From Clostridia bacterium (GTDB taxonomy: Bacteria > Bacillota > Clostridia > Oscillospirales > CAG-272): a stretch of DNA of 11,434 bases. The notes under the pieces are model-generated. The model saw only the letters and a program-made list of their open reading frames with translations. It was not told where the DNA came from and did not search any database. Within the stretch, counting starts at the first letter, position 1. Every line of letters starts with the position of its first letter. The position numbers and the translations under genes are program-made. Shown here piece by piece: positions 5,955 through 11,434 of the stretch. The stretch covers positions 1 through 11,434 of the forward strand of contig CAADYN010000095.1 of NCBI GenBank assembly GCA_900753285.1, read 5' to 3'.

Positions 5955-7414
5955 CATTCCTCAGCGATAATGCCGCCCAGCTGCTTGTCCATGGTCTTCT
6001 TCAGTACCTTGGAGAGCTTAGCGACCTGTGATGCAAGCTCAGTGCCGTTTGCGGTAGCTGTAATGTATGTGCTGCCGAGCTGGTTCGCGCCGAAGATATA
6101 TGCCATCTCGTAGCGGCGGCCTTCGAAGATTATGTCGAGCATTTCAACGGAGTCCTTGTCGCGGGCTACCTTGCCGGAAAGCTGAACGTCGTAATACACG
6201 GGACGCACTGTCTTATAGGATTCCGCGCCGAGGTTTTCAACGATAACTCCGGTTCTCTCAAGGTCGCGGTTTGTTATCGGAATCATCATAGCCTGTGCGG
6301 AGCGTGCGACAAAGGTATGGTAGCTTTCCTGCGCTTCATCATACTTTGGTGAGGGGATAATCCCGAAGTCGTCGTCCATATCGCGCAGAGTCTTACCGTG
6401 ACCGAGAACCTCGCTGAGGAACAGGGACTTGCCCTCCATAAAGTGGGGTACGATACCTGACGTTTCGACGCCTGATTTGGTGAGATATGCCTGATATACA
6501 TAGTTCAAGTCAAAGAACTGGTCGTGAACTTTTTTTGATATATCATAGACCTTCTCGGGAAGCTCCTTGAATTCGGGGACGTTGTTCTCGTTCTTCGAGA
6601 TAAGCTGCTCTCCGGCGGAGGTGAGAAGCACGAGGGAGAAGTCGGAGTGAGTTGCAAGACCGTACTGGTCGTCGGAGTCCATCTTTCCGTCGCCGTTGAG
6701 ATCGACAGCTGCCGAGGACACCATTTCGTAAAGCTTATCGTACGTCCAGCGTCCTTCCTTGACTATTTCATACGGGGACTCGAGTTTCAGCTTGTCGAGC
6801 ATATTCTTATTGAGGAACAGCACCCATGCGCTTTCGCCGTACATGAGGTGGATGTCTCCGTTAGCCATATACAGCGAGTCTCCGATAGAGAGCGTATCTA
6901 TAGCGCCCGCGTCCCACCACGGCTTTTCAAAATTCAGCCCGGGAACATCGTAAAGGTCTAAAACCTGCTTCTTTGCGGGGTATTTAATGCAGCTCTGCGA
7001 CTCGTCGAACACGATATCGTAGGTGTACTCGTCGGACATGACCATGTTGGTGATAGCGGGACCGATGTCGTTCCAGCCGACGATGTTTTCGGAAAAGCTT
7101 ACGTTTAGCTTGTCACCGACTGCGACATTGCGGTTGTAAACGGCGTCGTTTATCGGCTCGCCTGTAATATCCTCGGCGGTGAGGAGTACATAGGCGTAGT
7201 TGCTCACGACGTTGAGCATATTGAAGCAGTGTCCGTCGTAGCTTCCGGTCGGCAGGTCGTCGTAGATCGTAGTTTCGGTTTCGGCTTCGGTTTCGGCGGT
7301 TTCTGTGGCGTCGGTCGGATCTGCGGCAGAGCTTTCCGGAGTAGTTTCGTCTTTGCTGTCCCCGTTGGAGCAGGATGTGACGATCGGAGACGTCATGAGA
7401 CACACCAGTATCAA
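5954..7414 (-). CDS. Extracellular solute-binding lipoprotein 1 (family 1 type), start interrupted by a stop codon
   Basis: The open frame gives 486 residues from a TTG at 7414. The natural start is almost certainly the ATG at 7435, which reads Met-Lys-stop-Arg-Leu-Ile-Ala-Leu and then continues through a hydrophobic stretch to the lipobox IVTSC; codon 3 is TAA where Lys is expected. Without it the product has no charged n-region. After the lipid-anchoring Cys comes a Thr/Glu-rich linker to about residue 50, then a solute-binding fold with KPWWDAG (164-170), LFLNKNML (199-206) and an EF-hand-like loop DLNGDGKMDSDD (238-249) followed by QYGL. Such proteins capture sugars or similar solutes at the cell surface for ABC importers, but no permease or ATPase is nearby. 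The rest of the frame is intact, so any inactivation is very recent. Confidence 0.8.
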   Translation of the reverse strand: MILVCLMTSPIVTSCSNGDSKDETTPESSAADPTDATETAETEAETETTIYDDLPTGSYDGHCFNMLNVVSNYAYVLLTAEDITGEPINDAVYNRNVAVGDKLNVSFSENIVGWNDIGPAITNMVMSDEYTYDIVFDESQSCIKYPAKKQVLDLYDVPGLNFEKPWWDAGAIDTLSIGDSLYMANGDIHLMYGESAWVLFLNKNMLDKLKLESPYEIVKEGRWTYDKLYEMVSSAAVDLNGDGKMDSDDQYGLATHSDFSLVLLTSAGEQLISKNENNVPEFKELPEKVYDISKKVHDQFFDLNYVYQAYLTKSGVETSGIVPHFMEGKSLFLSEVLGHGKTLRDMDDDFGIIPSPKYDEAQESYHTFVARSAQAMMIPITNRDLERTGVIVENLGAESYKTVRPVYYDVQLSGKVARDKDSVEMLDIIFEGRRYEMAYIFGANQLGSTYITATANGTELASQVAKLSKVLKKTMDKQLGGIIAEE

Positions 7415-7435
7415 TGCGATAAGTCTTTATTTCAT
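7415..7435 (-). pseudogene. Severed start of solute-binding protein 1 (ATG AAA TAA)
   Basis: ATG at 7435-7433, AAA, then TAA at 7429-7427, in the same frame as the downstream 486 codons. GAGGTAA lies about 11 bases before this ATG, and none is placed for the TTG at 7414 or the ATG at 7396. Codons after the stop read Arg-Leu-Ile-Ala, continuing directly into the hydrophobic core of the signal peptide, as expected if AAA became TAA by a single transversion. Confidence 0.75.
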
Positions 7436-7485
7436 TTGAACAGTTACCTCAAAAGAATATGATATTTGATTAAAATTACACCAAC

Positions 7486-7514
7486 AGAATAGCACAAATT
7501 CGGCATATTGTCTA
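7486..7514 (-). promoter_or_regulatory. Promoter of solute-binding protein 1
   Basis: On the - strand TAGACA (7514-7509), 17 bases, then TATTCT (7491-7486) preceded by TGC. The -35 matches consensus at 5 of 6 positions, the -10 at 4 of 6, and the TGC extension compensates. A start near 7479 would give a leader of about 45 bases to the ATG at 7435. Confidence 0.6.
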
Positions 7515-7602
7515 TGGTAAAAACGAACAATTATAACGGATTGTTTTGTTGAGCTTACACAAAGAATCAACTGCTTTTAATTTTCCGCGCGCGATGAGAA
7601 AG

Positions 7603-9144
7603 TTATGATTGACGAAGGTCCTCTGTGTTCTTTACCATCTTGTTCAGTAGTTTCTGAACAAGCTTCTCCTTCGTTTTTGCTCTTGAAACAAAATCGGTGG
7701 AGTTTTTCGATATCGCATCGTTGAACGTGGTGTTTAAGAAATATCCGCCCAGCGCATTCGAGTACGCCAGTGCAAAGCCGTTTCCGAAATGGTCGTGGAT
7801 TATGTCAAGCATCTGCGCAGAGGACTGGTCGCGGGTGTATTTTACCTTCAGCGACGATTCGTAGTAGTTCGGAAGCACCTGCGCATATGTCTCGCGGCAG
7901 AGCACCTCTATAACAGTGCTGATAAAGTCAAGCCTGCTCATAGGAACGGAAACCGGAATGAATCCAAGCTCCGCCGTGTCGTGAGTCGAGGTCACATAAT
8001 CCTTCTGCGTTTCGTCAAGCATCGGGTACGGCAGGATAGCGAGGTCTACATCGGTGTCGCGGACCGTAGTGTTTTCAAGAGAGCCGAGTCTCTGGTAGCC
8101 GAGGAACAGAGATCTGCCCTCAAAGAAAATGTTTTCCGTCTGTGCTTCGTTTCCGCCGGTCAGGTTTACGGCAGTCGCGGTGTTGTTGAATATGCCGTTC
8201 AGCTTTTCGGTAAGCATAACGGAACGCTCGTTGTTCAGCGTGATTATCGGGCATCCGTTTTCGTCGCGTTCGATAAATCCGGGGTCTGCGCTGATGAGCC
8301 ACGGAATCATGGGTCCCCAATACTCAAATATAGCAAAGCCGAACTGGTCGTCCTTTGTCATAGTTCCGTTGCCGTCGAGGTCCTTTGCCGCACCGTCTAT
8401 AAGTGTTCGGAAGCTGTCCAGAGTCCACGTCTTGTTCAGCACGGAGGAATATACATCTTCCGGATCGCCGTAAATGTCGCGGTACATTCCTTTGTTCATG
8501 ATAAGGCAGTGAGAACAGCGGAGCATATCTATAAAATAGTCTCCCGCCAGTATAAAACGCATGTCGGAGATAATTGAAATATCGCTCATGAAGTCGTCGT
8601 ACCACCACGGGTTATCGAAGTCAAAGTTCTTTCCGTCGTTAATATTATGGAAAAGTCCCTCCGGAGTCAGCGGCGCAAGACCGTAAATGTCGTTTATTAC
8701 AATATCATAAGTGGAGTCGCCGGATTGCAGGAGCTTTCGTATATTTAACGCCACCTGATCGTAGGCATAGTTGCAGTTTTCATACGCAAGGTTAACGTTG
8801 AGCTTTTCCATAACGTCGAGGTTGCGCTGATATGCGGAATCCGGTGCGGCGTCTCCTGTTATCTCTTCCGGACCCTCTATGAGGTAGTTTGAAGACGTGA
8901 GAGTACCGCGTTCGTTTACGGAGTTGTATATGGTGAGGGTTTCTCCGCCGAGGTCAGTGTCAACAAACGGGTCGACATAACCGTCGTAATACGGGTTTTC
9001 ACTTTCCGTTTCTTCCGCTGTGGTTTCGGAAGCCGCCGTGATAGTTGTTTCGCCTGTCGTCTCGTCCTGTTGATTGTCCGCGCATGAAGCGAACGTTTGT
9101 AAAACCAAAAGGAGAGCGATAAGCAGTGCCGTTTTTTTCTTCAT
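7603..9144 (-). CDS. Extracellular solute-binding lipoprotein 2 (family 1 type)
   Basis: 513 residues from the ATG at 9144. I chose this start rather than the in-frame ATG at 9192 because AAGGAGG lies 8 bases before it and it opens a classic lipoprotein signal peptide: MKKK, a Leu/Ala-rich core, and the lipobox FASC with Cys21. A Thr/Glu-rich linker reaches residue 50. The body has NPWWYDD near 178-184 and an EF-hand-like loop DLDGNGTMTKDD (255-266) followed by QFGF. It shares this plan with solute-binding protein 1, so the pair are diverged tandem paralogues. Its role is surface capture of a small solute, often a sugar or oligosaccharide in this family; the ligand cannot be read from sequence. 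No ABC permease or ATPase accompanies it. No clear terminator follows, so some transcripts may reach the next gene. Confidence 0.9.
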   Translation of the reverse strand: MKKKTALLIALLLVLQTFASCADNQQDETTGETTITAASETTAEETESENPYYDGYVDPFVDTDLGGETLTIYNSVNERGTLTSSNYLIEGPEEITGDAAPDSAYQRNLDVMEKLNVNLAYENCNYAYDQVALNIRKLLQSGDSTYDIVINDIYGLAPLTPEGLFHNINDGKNFDFDNPWWYDDFMSDISIISDMRFILAGDYFIDMLRCSHCLIMNKGMYRDIYGDPEDVYSSVLNKTWTLDSFRTLIDGAAKDLDGNGTMTKDDQFGFAIFEYWGPMIPWLISADPGFIERDENGCPIITLNNERSVMLTEKLNGIFNNTATAVNLTGGNEAQTENIFFEGRSLFLGYQRLGSLENTTVRDTDVDLAILPYPMLDETQKDYVTSTHDTAELGFIPVSVPMSRLDFISTVIEVLCRETYAQVLPNYYESSLKVKYTRDQSSAQMLDIIHDHFGNGFALAYSNALGGYFLNTTFNDAISKNSTDFVSRAKTKEKLVQKLLNKMVKNTEDLRQS

Positions 9145-9150
9145 GGGTAT

Positions 9151-9159
9151 ATCCTCCTT
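9151..9159 (-). promoter_or_regulatory. Strong ribosome-binding site fixing the start of solute-binding protein 2
   Basis: AAGGAGG with 8 bases to the ATG at 9144; it decides against the longer start at 9192. A small hairpin GCTG/CAGC with loop GCAT lies directly upstream of it. Confidence 0.9.
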
Positions 9160-9252
9160 GCTGATGCCAGCTAATAAATAGTCATAAATCAAGTCACACG
9201 GTGTTAATATATTTGTGTGTTAAGCACATGCGCTAAAAAAATATTGTAACTC

Positions 9253-9281
9253 ATTATAGCATATGTCCAATATACTGTCAA
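9253..9281 (-). promoter_or_regulatory. Consensus promoter of solute-binding protein 2
   Basis: On the - strand TTGACA (9281-9276), exactly 17 bases, TATAAT (9258-9253), with TGC before the -10. Both hexamers are perfect. Predicted start is near 9246, leaving an AT-rich leader of about 100 bases before the ATG at 9144; I saw no recognisable riboswitch in it. Confidence 0.93.
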
Positions 9282-9333
9282 TAAGCACAAAGAATATTTT
9301 AAATAAAACCTTCGGAGAAATTCAGTCTCGCAT

Positions 9334-9404
9334 TGACTTCAAGTGAGGGAAAAGAAAAAGAGCTTGAAAGCTCTTTCAGATTAATTATAAACTCCTGCGC
9401 GGAG
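9334..9404 (+). repeat. Structured dispersed repeat, copy D (5'-truncated)
   Basis: It carries a remnant of H2 (TTGACTTCAAGTGAG, 9334-9348), H3 as AAAGAGCT/AGCTCTTT with loop TGAA (9357-9376), the block CTTTCAGATTAATTATA (9373-9389), identical to copy A, and H5 as CTCC/GGAG with loop TGCGC (9392-9404). H0, H1 and H4 are absent. It lies between the divergent-free ends of the cysteine desulfurase and solute-binding protein 2 genes. Confidence 0.7.
9351..9377 (-). terminator. Terminator of the lipoprotein-desulfurase operon, formed by repeat module H3
   Basis: On the - strand GAAAGAGCT pairs with AGCTCTTTT around TTCA and continues TTCTTTT, about 65 bases after the desulfurase stop. The stem is an 8-9 bp intrinsic-terminator-like hairpin with a slightly interrupted U-run. 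It coincides with module H3 of repeat copy D. Confidence 0.75.
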
Positions 9405-9443
9405 GTGTTCTTATGCAGGGACGCTTTTCTTCAAGAAAAATCT

Positions 9444-10637
9444 CTATCTCTTCCGCTGAAGCTCGCTCACACCGGCAGCCATAGCCTCGCACGCACGCAG
9501 AATATCGTCCTCGCTGTTCGTCGCGTCAAAGCTCAGCCTTATCGCGCAGTCCATTTCGTTTTCCGTGCAGCCGAACGACTGGAGCGCAAGGCTTTTCTTC
9601 TTGGAGTTGGCGGCGCACGCTGATCCTGCCGAGACGTAAATCTCCCTCTCCGAGAGGTAGTTGAGCATGGTTTCGCTGCGTATTCCGGGCAGGCTGACAT
9701 TCATTATGCCGTCCACTCCGTTTTTCGGGCGGTTGACAGTCACTCCGAGCGGCTCAAGAAGACTGTGATACCTCTCTTCAAGCACTGCGCGGAGCTTTTT
9801 TGTCTTCTCTGTTCTCTCGGCGAACGTCGAATACGCTTCTTCGGCGGCGGCGGAAAAGGCAGCGATTGCACAGAGGTTCTCCGTACCGCTTCTGATACCG
9901 AACTCCTGACCTCCGCCGGGCATTACGGGAGCGATATTGTGCCGTTTGATGATGTTTTCCGAGACGTACAGTGCGCCTGCCCCGCGGATGGAGTGGATTT
10001 TGTGCGCGCTGACGGTCATTGTGTCGACTCCGAGCAGCTTCGGCGTGGTTTTCACCTTCATATAACCCTGCACGCAGTCACAGTGGACGTTCGCGTCGGG
10101 GAAATACTCCTTCACAAGAGCGGCGGCTGATTTTACGTCGTAGAGCGCGCCCGTTTCGTTGTTCACGAGCATGAAGCCGGCGAAAATTACGGGTCGACCG
10201 TCCTCTTTTGCCCCATCCAGCGCGTGTTTCAGTCCATCCATATCAAGCTCCCCGCCGCGTGTGCCTATCCTCTCGAGGGCGTATCCCTCTTTTTCAAGGA
10301 GCTTTGCCGGCTCGTCTACGGAAGGATGCTCCCCTGCGGAGATGATGACCGTGCCGGTTTTGCCCTTGGCGAGGTGTTTTTTCGCGTTGCAGCAGCCGAG
10401 CATGGCGATGTTGTTAGCCTCGGTACCGCTTGCGGTGAAGTATACCATATCGCGCGAGAACTTCTGCATACCGAAGGTTTTTTCAACGCGGCGGCGGCAG
10501 TCCTCGAGCAGTTTTTTTGAATCCAGACCGAGCTTGTACACGGACGAGGGATTTCCCCAGACCGACGCGGCTTCCGTCATTGCACGCAGAGCGGTTTCGG
10601 ATGGCTCGGTGGTCGCGGAGTTATCGAGGTAGATCAT
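9444..10637 (-). CDS. Cysteine desulfurase, NifS/IscS-like (class V aminotransferase fold)
   Basis: 397 residues, the usual length. It takes sulfur from L-cysteine as an enzyme persulfide, releasing alanine, for Fe-S clusters or tRNA thiolation. PLP-site features: SGTEANN (70-76), His104 in GEHPSV, NNETG (159-163), Asp187 and Gln190 in CDCVQ, and SAHKIH with the Schiff-base Lys213. The sulfur-accepting Cys341 lies in SAGSACAANS. GGGQEFGIRSGTEN (241-254) is typical of IscS/NifS. No iscU or thiI is adjacent in the window, so the acceptor is unknown. Its ATG overlaps the stop of the upstream lipoprotein gene as ATGA, without a good ribosome-binding site of its own, suggesting translational coupling. 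The transcript probably ends at the hairpin at 9351-9377. Confidence 0.93.
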   Translation of the reverse strand: MIYLDNSATTEPSETALRAMTEAASVWGNPSSVYKLGLDSKKLLEDCRRRVEKTFGMQKFSRDMVYFTASGTEANNIAMLGCCNAKKHLAKGKTGTVIISAGEHPSVDEPAKLLEKEGYALERIGTRGGELDMDGLKHALDGAKEDGRPVIFAGFMLVNNETGALYDVKSAAALVKEYFPDANVHCDCVQGYMKVKTTPKLLGVDTMTVSAHKIHSIRGAGALYVSENIIKRHNIAPVMPGGGQEFGIRSGTENLCAIAAFSAAAEEAYSTFAERTEKTKKLRAVLEERYHSLLEPLGVTVNRPKNGVDGIMNVSLPGIRSETMLNYLSEREIYVSAGSACAANSKKKSLALQSFGCTENEMDCAIRLSFDATNSEDDILRACEAMAAGVSELQRKR

Positions 10638-11170
10638 TTTATCACCATGTAGCCGAGGATTTCTTCAACTTCCGCGAGGTGGCTGTCGAAGGTATCTTCA
10701 AGGGAGGTATATGTGAAAACGTAGACATAACCGTCCTTAATAGCGGCTTCCTGCAAAAACTTGTAGGAGTTCTCGCCGAGCTTTGCGGTGTAGGTATATC
10801 TCTTTGCGTAAAGCTCGTCAAGTGTAGTATTCTCTTCGGAGATCTCATTAAAGTCGGTGAAGACGAGAGCGAGGTCGGTTTTGTTGGTCTCCCACCACTC
10901 GTCGAGGGAGCTGTCGTAGTTCTGGAGATCCCATCCCATGACGGAGACGCTGGAGGGGTCTGTCGCGGAGTAATAAGCACCTGCGGCGGCTGTTGACATA
11001 TCGACAGTCCATTTGTCGGGGACATAGAGGCAGTAGTCGGCGTTTTCGTTAGAGGCGAGGGTATAGCCTGCGGGAGGGGCGTACTCGTCGGTATTTTTAC
11101 ACGATGCGGCAGAGAGAGTCAGGGCAAGAATGAGGGCAGCCGCGATCGTACGCAAAGCGGATTTTTTCAT
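10634..11170 (-). CDS. Small lipoprotein with a PsbP/DcrB-like domain
   Basis: 178 residues. The N-terminus is a signal peptide (MKKSALRT, then an Ala/Leu core) ending at Cys24 in SAASC. Ala at -3 of the lipobox is weak but acceptable. The remaining 150 residues resemble PsbP-related or DUF1795-like lipoproteins of Clostridia: a short strand containing YVPDKWTVD, a central SLDEWWETN segment, an alternating aromatic strand region (AKRYTYTAKLGENSYKFLQEAAI) and a C-terminal helix; this assignment is by pattern only. The function of such proteins is unknown; they sit on the outer face of the membrane. AGGAG lies 10 bases before the ATG at 11170. The TGA stop overlaps the desulfurase ATG by 4 bases. 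Confidence 0.8.
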   Translation of the reverse strand: MKKSALRTIAAALILALTLSAASCKNTDEYAPPAGYTLASNENADYCLYVPDKWTVDMSTAAAGAYYSATDPSSVSVMGWDLQNYDSSLDEWWETNKTDLALVFTDFNEISEENTTLDELYAKRYTYTAKLGENSYKFLQEAAIKDGYVYVFTYTSLEDTFDSHLAEVEEILGYMVIK

Positions 11171-11223
11171 TAAATCAATGCTCCTTTTGATGCGCGAAAA
11201 TTTCGATACAATGTTATTATAAC

Positions 11224-11232
11224 ATTATAGCA
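11224..11232 (-). promoter_or_regulatory. Extended -10 promoter of the lipoprotein-desulfurase operon
   Basis: On the - strand TGCTATAAT, a perfect -10 with TGn extension. No acceptable -35 is found at 16-18 bases; that position is occupied by the palindrome at 11237-11248. Leader is about 45-50 bases. Confidence 0.65.
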
Positions 11233-11236
11233 GATT

Positions 11237-11248
11237 CTCCGCGCGGAG
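11237..11248. promoter_or_regulatory. 12-bp palindrome in the operon promoter spacer (possible operator or repeat relic)
   Basis: CTCCGCGCGGAG is a perfect palindrome lying between the -10 and the -35 position. It resembles H5 of the repeat family (CTCC-TGCGC-GGAG) and is preceded on the + strand by CAGATT, the same word that precedes H5 in copy D, so it may be a repeat fragment rather than an operator. Confidence 0.4.
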
Positions 11249-11282
11249 TTATAGTGGGGAAGTGTAAACTTTTGAAGTTTTG

Positions 11283-11434
11283 CATAGACTTCGCCTATGA
11301 ATCTGAGAAAAAGAGCGCAGAAATTTTTTCTACCTTAGACGACGTGCGCCTTCTAAGAGACTTCCCCTAGGGGAGGTTCACTTTGACTTAAGTGAGAAGA
11401 AAGTAGAAAGAGCTTCGCCCTTTCAGATTAATTA
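11283..11434 (+). repeat. Structured dispersed repeat, copy C (truncated by window end)
   Basis: H0 (CATAG/CTATG, loop ACTTCGC, 11283-11299), the AAAGAGCGCAG block, H1 (11334-11357), an extra palindrome TCCCCTAGGGGA (11363-11374), H2 (TCACTT/AAGTGA, 11378-11395), H3 (11407-11425) and the start of the CAGATTAATTA spacer. It shares 36 identical bases with copy A at 11331-11366 and aligns with copy B through H0 and the downstream block. It lies upstream of the minus-strand lipoprotein gene, with no + strand gene before it, so the family is not tied to gene 3' ends. Confidence 0.85.

Noticed and set aside
7789..8577. 262-codon plus-strand frame opposite solute-binding protein 2
   Set aside because: It is antisense to a clearly real lipoprotein gene with a perfect promoter and ribosome-binding site; its composition is that of a shadow frame.
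9145..9192. Upstream in-frame start for solute-binding protein 2
   Set aside because: The ideal AAGGAGG and the lipoprotein signal peptide both begin at 9144; the extra 16 residues would precede the charged region.
9145..9246. Riboswitch in the leader of solute-binding protein 2
   Set aside because: Only one short hairpin next to the ribosome-binding site; no conserved riboswitch core recognised.

Overview
The window looks like a chromosome segment of a Gram-positive-type anaerobe, most likely an uncultured Clostridia (Oscillospirales-like) gut bacterium. This is inferred from the genes: a CsaB-type polysaccharide pyruvyl transferase (cell-wall anchoring of surface proteins), several lipoproteins including orphan solute-binding proteins, and an A-like RNase P RNA. 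No rRNA, tRNA, CRISPR array, transposase or phage gene was recognised.

Layout. The + strand carries the 3' part of a highly codon-biased, probably abundant secreted or surface protein (2-1393), a strong terminator, an extended -10 promoter and a 755-codon fusion of a family 4 glycosyltransferase with a CsaB domain (1598-3865). From about 3866 to 4807 there is no gene. This stretch is packed with hairpins and bounded by two inverted copies of a structured repeat. From 4808 to 11170 every gene is on the - strand. In transcription order these are: a PsbP/DcrB-like lipoprotein, a cysteine desulfurase overlapping it by 4 bases, solute-binding lipoprotein 2, solute-binding lipoprotein 1, the RNase P RNA, and a short RluA-type pseudouridine synthase. 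The two blocks converge on the repeat region.

The most interesting signal is a dispersed, modular, non-coding repeat family. Copy A is 3871-4038 (+), copy B about 4563-4823 (-), copy C 11283-11434 (+, cut by the window end) and copy D about 9334-9404 (+, 5'-truncated). Copies share near-identical blocks, yet several stems differ by paired, compensatory base changes around constant loops. That suggests selection for folding rather than a passive repeat. Copy B runs into the end of the pseudouridine synthase gene and supplies its last codons and stop.

A second notable point is solute-binding protein 1. It has a good promoter, ribosome-binding site and ATG, but codon 3 is TAA, which separates the charged start of its signal peptide from an otherwise intact frame. 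This is either a very recent null allele, a sequence error or an unusual restart arrangement.

How the genes fit together: CsaB pyruvylates a secondary cell-wall polymer that in known systems binds SLH-domain surface proteins, and the abundant protein encoded just upstream is a plausible client, though no SLH domain lies in the visible part. The lipoproteins are surface sugar or peptide binders without permease genes here. The desulfurase, RNase P and pseudouridine synthase are housekeeping RNA or sulfur-metabolism functions.
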